This document shows positions 47,363 to 55,020 of a stretch of DNA of 55,020 nucleotides, one piece after another. The stretch comes from Myxococcales bacterium (GTDB lineage Bacteria > Myxococcota_A > Polyangia > Polyangiales > Polyangiaceae), in assembly GCA_023248735.1 (NCBI GenBank), contig JAHFDY010000002.1, positions 1 through 55,020 of the forward strand, read 5' to 3'. The position numbers and the translations under genes are program-made. The notes under the pieces were generated by a model. That model made no database searches. It worked only from the letters and a program-made list of their open reading frames with translations, and was not told the DNA's origin. Position 1 is the first letter of the stretch; every line of letters begins with the position of its first letter.

Positions 47363-47557
47363 TCAGGAGCGCGCATCCGGAGAGTCGTTGCTCTTCGAAT
47401 TCACCGTCACGTCCTTCGGCTGCGCGTCTTCGCTCCCGTAGCTCCAATCGATGCCGCGTGCGCGCCTGCTGCGTGATTGGGTCGATGCGCGCACGAGGAG
47501 CGGCACGAGGAATAGGATGACGAAGAGAATGCCTACGTAAACCACGCGTGCGTTCAT
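47363..47557 (-). CDS. Small single-TM protein, end of the asnB operon
   Basis: The protein has 64 residues from the ATG at 47557; the track's 27 N-terminal residues are unsupported. One transmembrane helix (VVYVGILFVILFLVPLLVRA) is followed by a basic patch (RSRRAR) and a polar C-terminus. Its function is unknown. It lies 99 bases after the SDR gene on the same strand, so membership of that operon is possible but not certain. Confidence 0.5.
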   Translation of the reverse strand: MNARVVYVGILFVILFLVPLLVRASTQSRSRRARGIDWSYGSEDAQPKDVTVNSKSNDSPDARS

Positions 47558-47656
47558 TAGCACGAATGTGGTCAATTCACTTGCCGAAGTACTTACTTTC
47601 CCAAAACGTCCAGAACCTTCGGCGAGCTCTATAGTCAATGGGCCTGACCTTACTCG

Positions 47657-48508
47657 TCAAGCCCCGAGCCCGCATAGTTTCTCCGAAAAGCGCCACAGCT
47701 CACCGGCCAGTTTCATGTCGCGGCCGCGCGATGAAGTGCCCTTCACGCGACAATCCATGCAGTACTCACCGTTCAGTTTGCCCGCCTCGTCGCTCGTCGC
47801 GAGCCAAACAAGCGTTTCTGCACCCTTCTCGGGCGTGCGCGCAACGAAGGGCGCAAGGACGCGCATGCCCCAACCCACTGGGCCCGTGTTGTTCTGCCCA
47901 AAGCCCGTCGCGACGAACCCCGGGTGAAAGCAGTTGGCGATGACGCCTGTTCCCTTCAAGCGCTCGGCGAGCTCACGCGTGAAAAGAATGTTGGCGAGCT
48001 TCGAATCCCCGTATGCGCGAAAGCTTGCGGTGCGGGCGGGATTTTTTGCGACGAGCTCGAGGTCTTTCAGGCTGCCCTGGCGGTGAGCGCCGCTCGATGT
48101 GCTGACGACCCTTGAGCCCTTCGTTGTCACGAGTCGCGGGCGCAACAGGTGGGTCAGCAAGAAGTAGCTGAGATGGTTCAGGGCGAATGTCTGCTCGATG
48201 CCATCGACGGTCTCGGCGTATTCCAAGAAGACGCCGCCTGCGTTGTTGGCGAGAACGTCAAGCCGGTCGTGGCGCGCCAAGAAGGCGTCTGCCGCGGATC
48301 GAACGCCTGCCCTGGTCGACAAGTCCGCGATGATCGTCTCGACGCGATCGTTGCCGGTCGAGTTTTGCAGCTTCGCCTGCCACGTTTGGGTCTTGGACTC
48401 GTTTCGACCGACAAGAACCAGCGTCGCACCCATCGATGCAAATGCTCGAGAGGCCGCCTTGCCGATGCCTTCCGTGGCGCCCGTGAGGAGGACGACTTTG
48501 TCTTTCAT
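47657..48508 (-). CDS. Short-chain dehydrogenase/reductase
   Basis: The protein has 283 residues. The NAD(P)-binding motif TGATEGIG is at 9-16, 'LANNAGG' follows, then the catalytic Ser region 'STSSGAHRQG' and 'YGDSK' (Tyr-x-x-x-Lys). It resembles the retinol-dehydrogenase/WW-oxidoreductase-like SDRs. AAGGA lies about 8 bases before the ATG and the asnB stop is 15 bases upstream, so it is likely in the same transcript as the NadE/ligase/ACP/AsnB genes. The substrate is unknown. Confidence 0.9.
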   Translation of the reverse strand: MKDKVVLLTGATEGIGKAASRAFASMGATLVLVGRNESKTQTWQAKLQNSTGNDRVETIIADLSTRAGVRSAADAFLARHDRLDVLANNAGGVFLEYAETVDGIEQTFALNHLSYFLLTHLLRPRLVTTKGSRVVSTSSGAHRQGSLKDLELVAKNPARTASFRAYGDSKLANILFTRELAERLKGTGVIANCFHPGFVATGFGQNNTGPVGWGMRVLAPFVARTPEKGAETLVWLATSDEAGKLNGEYCMDCRVKGTSSRGRDMKLAGELWRFSEKLCGLGA

Positions 48509-48523
48509 GGGTAAGATCCTTGA

Positions 48524-50518
48524 CTATGACGACTCAATGACGACGCGGGTTCTTATCTCGGGAATGCGCGCCTGTGGAAACTCTTCCACGAACTGACGAT
48601 AGAGCAACTGAGCTGAGAGCACGCCTACAACTGCCATGTTGTCGGCGTTTGAGAACTGACCGTCGTCTTTGCGCGACTTGCACTTTTTCCAAAGGGCAGA
48701 AACCGCACGCGGCTCAAACAGGCCAGCGCGTTCAAGCGAAGATTCGCTCATCGCGTCTGCGATCCAGTCGGGCGCGTCTTCAGCGACAAAAGACAGCGCG
48801 TCTGGTGCTCGGTAAGGTTGTTTCACTCGATCGACGATCGCGCTCGGAACGTATTTGCGTGCGACGCGTTTCAGAACGTGCTTTTCGTCGAGCGAGAGCA
48901 ATTTGTAACTCGCAGGGAAACTATTTGTCAGTTCGATGACTTCGCGATCGAGAAACGGAAATCGGCCTTCGACCGAGTTCGCCATAAGCATGCGATCGCC
49001 TTGCGAGGACAATAGGTACCCCGAGAGGAGGGTTCGCACTTCAATGTACTGATCCTGAGCGAGCTGCGACCACGCCGAAAACTGATCGTCGAGTGTCGCA
49101 AGGAAACTCCTCACTGCATCGCGTCCGGCCAGCCGATCGCGCAGGCCCGACGAAAACAACCGCTTGAGAGCGATCGCCGAGTTCCACCTAGGCTCGTGGG
49201 AGAAGCCGGGTTCGTTCGCCCGCTCAAGCCCACGTCCGAAGAACTGGCGAGCCAGCGCGCGCTGTGAAACCGGCGAACGGGTCAAGTAAGGGTAGAGGCG
49301 TTCGAGCCAACGTGGGCGCCACTCAGACTCAGGGACCTTTGCCCAGAAGCGACGCACCTTCGCCTCGCGAAAAAGATCGTACCCGGCGAGCATTTCATCG
49401 GCACCCTCACCGGTGAGGACGACCTTGATGCCACTGTTGCGTACGAGCCGCGAGAGCAGGAACAGCGGCGCCGGTGCAGTGCGCAAGATGGGACGCTCCG
49501 TGTGCCAGATCACTTCGGGGAAAACGTTCGCGATGTCCTGTCGACTGACGAGCACTTCGTGATGCTGGCTGTTGATGCGATCCACCATCATGCGTTGAAA
49601 CGACGTTTCGTCGTATTCGTCGTCGGTGAACCGCAGTGAGAACGTCTGGAAACTTGACGAATTCGCTTCGTGGCCAAGAGCTGCCACCAGCGAGCTGTCG
49701 AGACCGCCTGAAAGATAGCTGCCGACGGGTACATCTGCCCGCACCATGCGTAGGCGCGTTGCGTTGCGCAGTGCCGCGTCGAGTGCCTCGCGGGCGTCTT
49801 CGACCGTTCCCTTGAACAAGCCATCGTTTCCGCGTGGGTAGCTAGGCTTCCACACTTGCTTCTCAGCCACATTGCCGGAGGCGTATATGCGGACGGAGCC
49901 GGGTGGCAGTTCGACAATCCCTTCGAACATGCTCTGCGGAGGAACGATCGTCCAGAATGTAAACGTCTCGTCGAGGCCGTTCGGGTCGATGCGGCGAGGC
50001 AGCGACGGCTCGCCGGCAAAAATCGATTTCACCTCGCTCGCGAAGACGACGCGCCCTTCGTGCTCGGCGTAATAGAGGGGTCTCACACCCACGCGATCGC
50101 GCGCGAGAACGAGTTTTTTTTCGCGCGAATCCCACAACGCGATGGCCCACTGTCCGTTGAATCGATCGAACGCGCCGTCACCCCACTCTTCGTAGGCCGT
50201 AACGATGACTTCCGTGTCGCTCTTCGTTCGAAATGTGTGTCCCTTTGATCGCAACTCTTCGGCAAGCTCAACGTAGTTAAAAATCTCACCGTTGAAGACG
50301 ATCCATAACGTGCGATCGCGATTCGAGAGAGGCTGCTGGCCAGACGACAGGTCGATGATCGAAAGGCGCGCGTGGGCAAGGCCGGCGCGTGAGTCGCGGT
50401 AAATGCCGAACTCGTCGGGGCCACGGTGCCACAGCGCGCCTGCCATGAGGCCGAGAGCCTCCTCGGTCGGTGCCGATGCGGAGGCCGCGATCGCGACGAT
50501 GCCAGCGATGCCGCACAT
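48524..50518 (-). CDS. asnB: Asparagine synthetase-type glutamine amidotransferase (AsnB-like)
   Basis: The protein has 664 residues from the ATG at 50518 so that Cys2 becomes the N-terminal nucleophile (MCGIAGIVAI). The glutaminase domain has 'HRGPDE', 'FNGEIFNY' and 'DRVGVRPLYY'; the synthetase domain has the PP-loop 'SYLSGGLDSSLVAAL' at about residue 270. Such proteins make asparagine or, in pathway clusters, an amide from glutamine nitrogen and a carboxyl adenylate. Because the gene follows the ACP by four bases, an amidation of a carrier-bound or free acid is likely, but housekeeping asparagine synthesis cannot be excluded. Confidence 0.88.
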   Translation of the reverse strand: MCGIAGIVAIAASASAPTEEALGLMAGALWHRGPDEFGIYRDSRAGLAHARLSIIDLSSGQQPLSNRDRTLWIVFNGEIFNYVELAEELRSKGHTFRTKSDTEVIVTAYEEWGDGAFDRFNGQWAIALWDSREKKLVLARDRVGVRPLYYAEHEGRVVFASEVKSIFAGEPSLPRRIDPNGLDETFTFWTIVPPQSMFEGIVELPPGSVRIYASGNVAEKQVWKPSYPRGNDGLFKGTVEDAREALDAALRNATRLRMVRADVPVGSYLSGGLDSSLVAALGHEANSSSFQTFSLRFTDDEYDETSFQRMMVDRINSQHHEVLVSRQDIANVFPEVIWHTERPILRTAPAPLFLLSRLVRNSGIKVVLTGEGADEMLAGYDLFREAKVRRFWAKVPESEWRPRWLERLYPYLTRSPVSQRALARQFFGRGLERANEPGFSHEPRWNSAIALKRLFSSGLRDRLAGRDAVRSFLATLDDQFSAWSQLAQDQYIEVRTLLSGYLLSSQGDRMLMANSVEGRFPFLDREVIELTNSFPASYKLLSLDEKHVLKRVARKYVPSAIVDRVKQPYRAPDALSFVAEDAPDWIADAMSESSLERAGLFEPRAVSALWKKCKSRKDDGQFSNADNMAVVGVLSAQLLYRQFVEEFPQARIPEIRTRVVIESS

Positions 50519-50522
50519 ATTC

Positions 50523-50783
50523 TTACTTTGCGACTCGCTTACCGCCCTTGCGCTCAACGAACGCGACGATGCGCTCGAGCGCGTCAAGGTTGTCGGGCAC
50601 GATTTCGTTGTCAGCTACCGAGATTCCGAACTCACTTTCAAGAAAGGCGATGACCTCGAGGACGCCGGTCGAGTCGACCATACCGCTGTCGAGAAGCGAA
50701 GTGTCGTCCTTCAAGTCGGCCGGGTTTGCCACGTAAAAGTTCGAGATGATGAACTGACGAACGACGTCTTTGTTGTCACTCAT
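50523..50783 (-). CDS. Acyl carrier protein
   Basis: The protein has 86 residues from the ATG at 50783, after GAGGAAAC. The 4'-phosphopantetheine Ser lies in 'LLDSGMVDSTGVLEVIAFLE', a DSx motif with Thr where fatty-acid ACPs have Leu. The helix pattern and acidic character are normal. It overlaps the methyltransferase stop by 8 bases and ends 4 bases before asnB. It is not next to fab genes, so it is a dedicated carrier for this operon. Confidence 0.88.
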   Translation of the reverse strand: MSDNKDVVRQFIISNFYVANPADLKDDTSLLDSGMVDSTGVLEVIAFLESEFGISVADNEIVPDNLDALERIVAFVERKGGKRVAK

Positions 50784-51444
50784 GTTTCCTCTTTGCAATC
50801 GCCACGCGCGCCGCACCGTCAATGTTGTTGACGAAGCGAACGTCAGTATACGCCTTGGCGCGCGCGAGTACCGCGTTTAGCTGGCGCTCTTGGCCGAGCC
50901 CGAACTCGAACATCAGGAGGCCGCCGGGTTTGAGAAATTTAGCGGCGTCTATCGCCACGCGTTGCTGGATTGACAGGCCGTATGGCCCACCGTCGAAGGC
51001 TTCGCGCGGCTCGTGCGAAAGCAATGCACTGCTTTCCTTTTCGAGTTTGCCGCTGGAAATGTACGGAGGGTTACACACAACCAAATCGATCGTTGCCTCG
51101 AGGAAGGCCAACGCCTCAAAGAGGTCACCTTGCTTGACGATCACGCGCGATGTGAGCCCGAGTTTTTCTACGTTGGCCCGCGCGACTGCAACGGTTTCGG
51201 TGGTGAGATCACTGCACCATACTTGGGCGGTTGGGACCTTCGTGGCGATGCCGCATGCCAAGTTGCCAGACCCTGTGCACATGTCGATGACGCGCGGCTC
51301 GTCGATGAGGGCGAGCGCCTCAACCGCTGCGTATCCCAGGAGCTCGGTCTCCTCTCGGGGCACGAGAGCGCCGGGCGCAACGAGGAGCTCAATGCCCATA
51401 AAGGTATGATGGCCGTCGCGGAGAATGTTCGCGATGCGGTTCAC
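50776..51444 (-). CDS. PrmC/HemK-like N5-glutamine methyltransferase paralogue
   Basis: The protein has 222 residues. It starts with GTG overlapping the ligase stop (GTGA). The SAM-binding motif is 'VIDMCTGSGNLACGIA', the catalytic motif 'VVCNPPYISSGKLEKES', and a PrmC-like 'ALVPREETELL' (usual 'PRPETE') precedes them. It is about 60 residues shorter than PrmC because the N-terminal release-factor-binding domain is reduced. The motif NPPY marks amide or ring N-methylation. In this operon it may methylate an amide, but this is inference. Confidence 0.85.
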   Translation of the reverse strand: MNRIANILRDGHHTFMGIELLVAPGALVPREETELLGYAAVEALALIDEPRVIDMCTGSGNLACGIATKVPTAQVWCSDLTTETVAVARANVEKLGLTSRVIVKQGDLFEALAFLEATIDLVVCNPPYISSGKLEKESSALLSHEPREAFDGGPYGLSIQQRVAIDAAKFLKPGGLLMFEFGLGQERQLNAVLARAKAYTDVRFVNNIDGAARVAIAKRKHE

Positions 51445-53048
51445 GACAGACCCGTCTTCTTGATCTTGCCGGTGTTGGTCTTTGGAAGTTCGTCAACAAA
51501 CTGAACGAACTTTGGGACCATGAAATTCTCGAGGCGCTTTTGGCACTCCCGAATGATGTCCTTGTCGGTGAACGTGGCGCCTACCTCGTTCACGACGAAG
51601 GCTTTGATGGCCTGCCCGAGGACGTCGTCGTCGACACCGATGACCGCGGCTTCCTTCACGCCGACGATGTTCATGATGGCGGCTTCGACTTCCTTCGGCG
51701 CGACCTTTTCACCGCGCGACTTGATGATGTCGTCCATGCGTCCGACAAAATAGAGGTAGCCCTCCTCGTCGAGGCGGCAGAGATCGCCAGTGTAGAGAAC
51801 GCGTTCGCCAGGCAGCGGGCCGGGACGGAGCTTCTTCGCGGTCTCCTCAGGCTTCTCCCAGTAGCCGAGCATGACTGTCGATCCACGAATCACAAGCTGG
51901 CCAACCTCGTTGGGGCCGAGGCGTTTGTCGTTCTCGTCGACGAGCCATAGTTCCGTGTCGGGGATTGCCACGCCAACACTGGTCGGTTTGCGATCGATGT
52001 CGGCAGGCGGAAGAAACGTGCACCGCTTGCACTCGGTGAGTCCGTACATTGAGTAGATGCGCGCGGTAGGAAAGAGATCGCGCAGCATCGTGATGTGCTT
52101 TACGGGCAACGCAGCCGCCGTGTTGCTGACGTAACGGATCTTTGTGAGATCGTAGGTCTTGAGCGACTTCAGTTCGGCAAGGATCGCAAAAATGGTTGGC
52201 ACGCCCGGAAAGCCGGTGACGCCCTCCTCGACCATGAGGTTGAGAATCTGTGCAGGGTAGGCGAACGAGCGCTCCAAAATGAGGCGCGCCCGAACCCGGA
52301 CTGCCATGATCATTTGGTAGAGACCATAGTCGAACGCGAGCGGGAGCACGTTCATGATGACCTCGTCGTCCCCAAGTTCGAGGTAGCTCGCGATCGAATT
52401 CGCTGCGGTGATCATGTTGCGATGCGTGAGCATCACGCCCTTGGGATCGCCCGTGCTTCCGGATGTGTAGATGATCGCCGCGAGGTCGACATCGATCGCG
52501 CGCCGCTTGGGCGGTGGGGCTTGCACGGCGACCGCCGTGTCAAACGCCATGAGCCCTTTGAGTTGATTGAACGCAGGATTGGAAAGATCGCCCGAAACAA
52601 TCGTGAGGTGCAGGTGCGTTGACTGCGGCGCTGCGTTCAAAAAAACGTTGGCGATGTGGGCGTCAGTCACGAGCGCTTTCGCGCGACAGTCGTTCAATAG
52701 GTAAAGCAGCTTGTCTGCTTTGGTAAGTGGGTTGACGATGCTGACGATCGCATTGGCTTTGAGCACACCCCAAAATGCGACGTAGGTCTCGACGGTGTTG
52801 TCGCCAAAAATGACCACGCGGTCACCACGGTCGATGCCCGCGCCGGCAAGCGTTGCGGCGAAACGGTTCGCGCGCTCGTTGAGTTCGCCGTATGAAAAAC
52901 GCTGCTTCTTGTACACAAGCCCAATTTTCTCTGGGTCGCGCGCAGCAGCTATGGCGAGAAAATCATGAAGCATCGGCACGGCGCTCTCAAAGAGAGGGCC
53001 CGAAGGCATGGGCCACGTCCAAGATGGAGGCGTTAGGGTCGTCTCCAT
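51441..53048 (-). CDS. AMP-forming acyl-CoA/acyl-ACP ligase-type synthetase
   Basis: The protein has 535 residues from the ATG at 53048, overlapping the NadE-like stop as TGATG. Adenylation-domain motifs are 'AAIIYTSGSTGDPKGVMLTHRN', 'YSMYGLTECKRCTFL', 'YTGDLCRLDEEGYLYFVGRMDDIIKSRGEKVAPKEVEA' and the terminal catalytic Lys 'PKTNTGKIKK'. It should activate a carboxylic acid as an adenylate and pass it to CoA or to the operon's ACP. The relation to exosortase-associated acyl-CoA ligases is a guess. Confidence 0.9.
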   Translation of the reverse strand: METTLTPPSWTWPMPSGPLFESAVPMLHDFLAIAAARDPEKIGLVYKKQRFSYGELNERANRFAATLAGAGIDRGDRVVIFGDNTVETYVAFWGVLKANAIVSIVNPLTKADKLLYLLNDCRAKALVTDAHIANVFLNAAPQSTHLHLTIVSGDLSNPAFNQLKGLMAFDTAVAVQAPPPKRRAIDVDLAAIIYTSGSTGDPKGVMLTHRNMITAANSIASYLELGDDEVIMNVLPLAFDYGLYQMIMAVRVRARLILERSFAYPAQILNLMVEEGVTGFPGVPTIFAILAELKSLKTYDLTKIRYVSNTAAALPVKHITMLRDLFPTARIYSMYGLTECKRCTFLPPADIDRKPTSVGVAIPDTELWLVDENDKRLGPNEVGQLVIRGSTVMLGYWEKPEETAKKLRPGPLPGERVLYTGDLCRLDEEGYLYFVGRMDDIIKSRGEKVAPKEVEAAIMNIVGVKEAAVIGVDDDVLGQAIKAFVVNEVGATFTDKDIIRECQKRLENFMVPKFVQFVDELPKTNTGKIKKTGLS

Positions 53049-54028
53049 CAGTGCTCCAGAACGACGGGTTCGCAAAGCAACGGTACGGCGTGCCCGTAGT
53101 GGGTGGTGCGCCGCTTGCTCACGATGTCTTTGTACACGCGCTCGACCTGCGCCTCTGTGAGACCAACTACCGGCGCAACCTCGGCAGCGGGCACGCCATG
53201 ATTGTAGCCGTACAAGCAAAGGTCCATGCGGTCGTACGGGAGCGCGAAGTAGAACTCTTCCTGGGTTTGGGGCATCGAGAACGTGTCGGTCGTCGGCGGT
53301 CTTCTGCGGATTTCTTCTGGTACGTCCAGCGTCTCGGCGAGCGCGTACACCTGCGTCTTGTAAAGGTGGGCGATTGGTTTGAAGTCGGCCGAGCCGTCTC
53401 CCTGCTTGACGAAAAACCCTTGGTCATACTCGAGACGATTGGGCGTGCCGCTGACGGCGTAGTGCATGCGATCGGCGTGGTAATATTCGACCATTTTGCG
53501 AATGCGCTGCTTGAAGTTCGTTGCTGCGACGAGCTGCCTGTACGCCTCCGGCGGCATGCGCGCGGTCATCGTTTCGCCGGACGGATCTTGTACGGTCAAC
53601 TGTGAGACACTGATGCGGTCGCTTTCTAAAATGGAGGGCAGCGTGATCTTGCACTTCCACCCGTCGCCGTACTTCGGAAAGACGGTGCGAATCGCGTCGA
53701 TCTGCCGTGAGTAGCAACCGATGCCTTCGAGCGAACCGCGAATGTTCTCGGTGATGGCTTCAACGCCAAGCGCATCCGACAACATGCGACCAAGCGTGAG
53801 CGCGTCGTCGGAAGAGTCGCGCTCGGGCATGAAAATGCCGAGGACCTTGTCTTTGCCGAAAGCGCGCACGCACAGGCCCGCGACGACCGAGCTGTCAATG
53901 CCTCCTGAGAGTCCAACGATCGCTCCACGCCTTTTCAGCCTCCCGAGTACTTGCTCTCGGATAGTTGCTGCAATCGAAGTGGCCAGTGCTTCTCCGTCGA
54001 TGCGGAGAACGTCTTTCGAAAACGCCAT
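53048..54028 (-). CDS. nadE: NadE-like NAD+ synthetase / ATP-pyrophosphatase
   Basis: The protein has 326 residues. PP-loop SGGIDSS is at 41-47, with 'FMPERDSSDD', 'GTPNRLEYDQGFFVKQGDGSADFKPIAHLYKTQVYALAETLDVPEEI' and 'PQTQEEFYFALPYDRMD', the recognisable NadE features. NadE converts deamido-NAD to NAD using ammonia. It lacks the nitrilase-type glutaminase half. It begins the operon with ligase, methyltransferase, ACP and AsnB; similar NadE paralogues seem to recur beside asnB/ACP genes, so the substrate may not be deamido-NAD. Confidence 0.85.
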   Translation of the reverse strand: MAFSKDVLRIDGEALATSIAATIREQVLGRLKRRGAIVGLSGGIDSSVVAGLCVRAFGKDKVLGIFMPERDSSDDALTLGRMLSDALGVEAITENIRGSLEGIGCYSRQIDAIRTVFPKYGDGWKCKITLPSILESDRISVSQLTVQDPSGETMTARMPPEAYRQLVAATNFKQRIRKMVEYYHADRMHYAVSGTPNRLEYDQGFFVKQGDGSADFKPIAHLYKTQVYALAETLDVPEEIRRRPPTTDTFSMPQTQEEFYFALPYDRMDLCLYGYNHGVPAAEVAPVVGLTEAQVERVYKDIVSKRRTTHYGHAVPLLCEPVVLEH

Positions 54029-54147
54029 AGGGAGGGCAGCATATCCAATTTGGCTACGATACCGGTCACGATTCGAGCGCTCGCGCCAAACTTCAGGCGA
54101 TGCAATCGGGCTGGGCCTTGCGCGGTACGACTTGCCGCCGGTGTTCG

Positions 54148-55020
54148 CTATTCCTCATCGCCGCGCAACGCCGCGAGCACGCTGAGATCCTCAAGCGTGG
54201 AGGTGTCGCCCCGCGTCTCCGCTACACCTGCCGCGACGTCACGAAGCAAACGCCGCATGATCTTCCCGCTTCTTGTCTTTGGTAGCGCGTCCGCGAACCG
54301 CACTTGATCGGGTCGTGCGAACTTTCCGATCTCTTTGTCGATGTGCTCACCGAGTGACTTCTTCATTGCGTCGTCGCCTTTGATGCCACCCTTCAGCGTG
54401 ACGAATACCACGAGAGCCTGACCCTTTAGTTCATCAGGTTTACCAACTGCGGCCGCTTCGGCGACGGCAGGATGGCTCACCAAAGCGCTCTCTATCTCTG
54501 CGGTGCCGATGCGATGGCCTGCGACGTTGAGCACGTCGTCGATACGGCCGACGACCCAGAAGTAGCCGTCCTCATCGCGCCGTGCACCGTCGCCGGTGAA
54601 GTACAATCCGGGCATCTGTGACCAGTAGGCTTCGTGGAACCGTGCGTCGTCATTGTACAACGTGCGCGCCATCGACGGCCAAGGCCTTCGGATGATGAGC
54701 TTGCCACCCTCATTCGCGGCGCAGGAGTCACCGCGGTCCTTGACGACATCAATGTCGACGCCGAAGAAGGGAAGGCCGGTACTCCCCGGTTTTGTTTCGT
54801 GCGCGCCAGGCAACGTGGTGAGCATCACCGCGCCGGTCTCGGTTTGCCACCACGTGTCGACGATTGGACAACGTTCTTGACCAATGACTTTTTGGTACCA
54901 TATCCACGCTTCGGGATTGATGGGCTCGCCGACGCTTCCGAGCAAACGTAACGATGAGAGATCATACTTGGCCGGCCACTCGTTGCCCCAACGGATGAAG
55001 GCGCGAATCGCAGTTGGCGC
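54148..55020 (-). CDS. acs: Acetyl-CoA synthetase, C-terminal part (truncated by window edge)
   Basis: The frame is open to the window end and the track's first Met (54945) is internal. 290 C-terminal residues are visible: '[24 protein letters not shown]', the 'TWWQTETGA' motif, '[39 protein letters not shown]' and the acetylatable Lys region '[15 protein letters not shown]'. It activates acetate to acetyl-CoA. It lies 119 bases upstream of the NadE-like gene on the same strand. Confidence 0.95.
   Translation of the reverse strand, partial: APTAIRAFIRWGNEWPAKYDLSSLRLLGSVGEPINPEAWIWYQKVIGQERCPIVDTWWQTETGAVMLTTLPGAHETKPGSTGLPFFGVDIDVVKDRGDSCAANEGGKLIIRRPWPSMARTLYNDDARFHEAYWSQMPGLYFTGDGARRDEDGYFWVVGRIDDVLNVAGHRIGTAEIESALVSHPAVAEAAAVGKPDELKGQALVVFVTLKGGIKGDDAMKKSLGEHIDKEIGKFARPDQVRFADALPKTRSGKIMRRLLRDVAAGVAETRGDTSTLEDLSVLAALRGDEE

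Noticed and set aside
47346-47364. Small hairpin AGCCC/GGGCT after the M20 peptidase, possible terminator
   Set aside because: The stem is only 5 bp and is followed by just three T, so it is not convincing.

Overview
This is a GC-rich, gene-dense window from what is most likely a member of the Myxococcota (Polyangia-like). The signs are many lipoproteins with Asp/Ala/Ser-rich linkers after the lipobox, a long MJ0042 zinc-ribbon/TPR membrane protein, an IgGFc-binding-type lipoprotein, a PilY1/minor-pilin operon, a DksA-type regulator and a glnB-glnA unit. No insertion sequence, phage gene, tRNA, rRNA or CRISPR array was seen. All assignments come from reading the sequence; no search was run.

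Layout. 1-2095: a truncated lipoprotein divergent from a beta-propeller-like lipoprotein, then a small lipoprotein closing the next operon. 2074-9094 (minus): a tightly overlapping operon fimT-like, pilV-like, pilW-like, pilX-like, pilY1, lipoprotein, which would build a type IV pilus tip. 9297-15066: a DUF6599-like lipoprotein, a divergent RNase HII-like protein, a DksA/TraR zinc-finger regulator, a Cys-rich lipoprotein and UvrA. 15138-18896: a 50-codon candidate small membrane protein, then the 1195-aa zinc-ribbon/TPR protein. 18941-25011 (minus): a secreted protein faintly like catalases, then the operon DUF4350, MoxR ATPase, DUF58, KsgA. 25126-33691 (plus): a 57-aa small protein, two coupled surface lipoproteins, MutS and an EamA transporter.

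33677-43825: metK on the minus strand, downstream of a coupled methyltransferase/outer-membrane-barrel pair. metK has a Lys-rich C-terminal tail, and its leader can fold so that the Shine-Dalgarno is base-paired. Divergent from this are an IgGFc-binding-type lipoprotein and gcvT-gcvH-gcvPA without gcvPB; then comes glnB-glnA behind a possible sigma-54 promoter. 43825-47347 (plus): a PLP enzyme, a secreted protein, a small lipoprotein and an M20 peptidase lipoprotein. 47363-54028 (minus): a compact operon of NadE-like synthetase, AMP-forming ligase, PrmC-like methyltransferase, acyl carrier protein, AsnB amidotransferase, SDR and a small membrane protein. It looks like an undescribed carrier-protein-bound acyl amidation pathway. 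54148-55020: the C-terminal part of acetyl-CoA synthetase, cut by the window end.

The two most interesting candidates are the metK leader (SD-sequestering stem, a competing strand and a 14-codon upstream ORF) and the nadE/ligase/ACP/asnB operon. Many starts were moved from the ORF-track start to an internal codon supported by a Shine-Dalgarno, a signal peptide or stop/start overlap.
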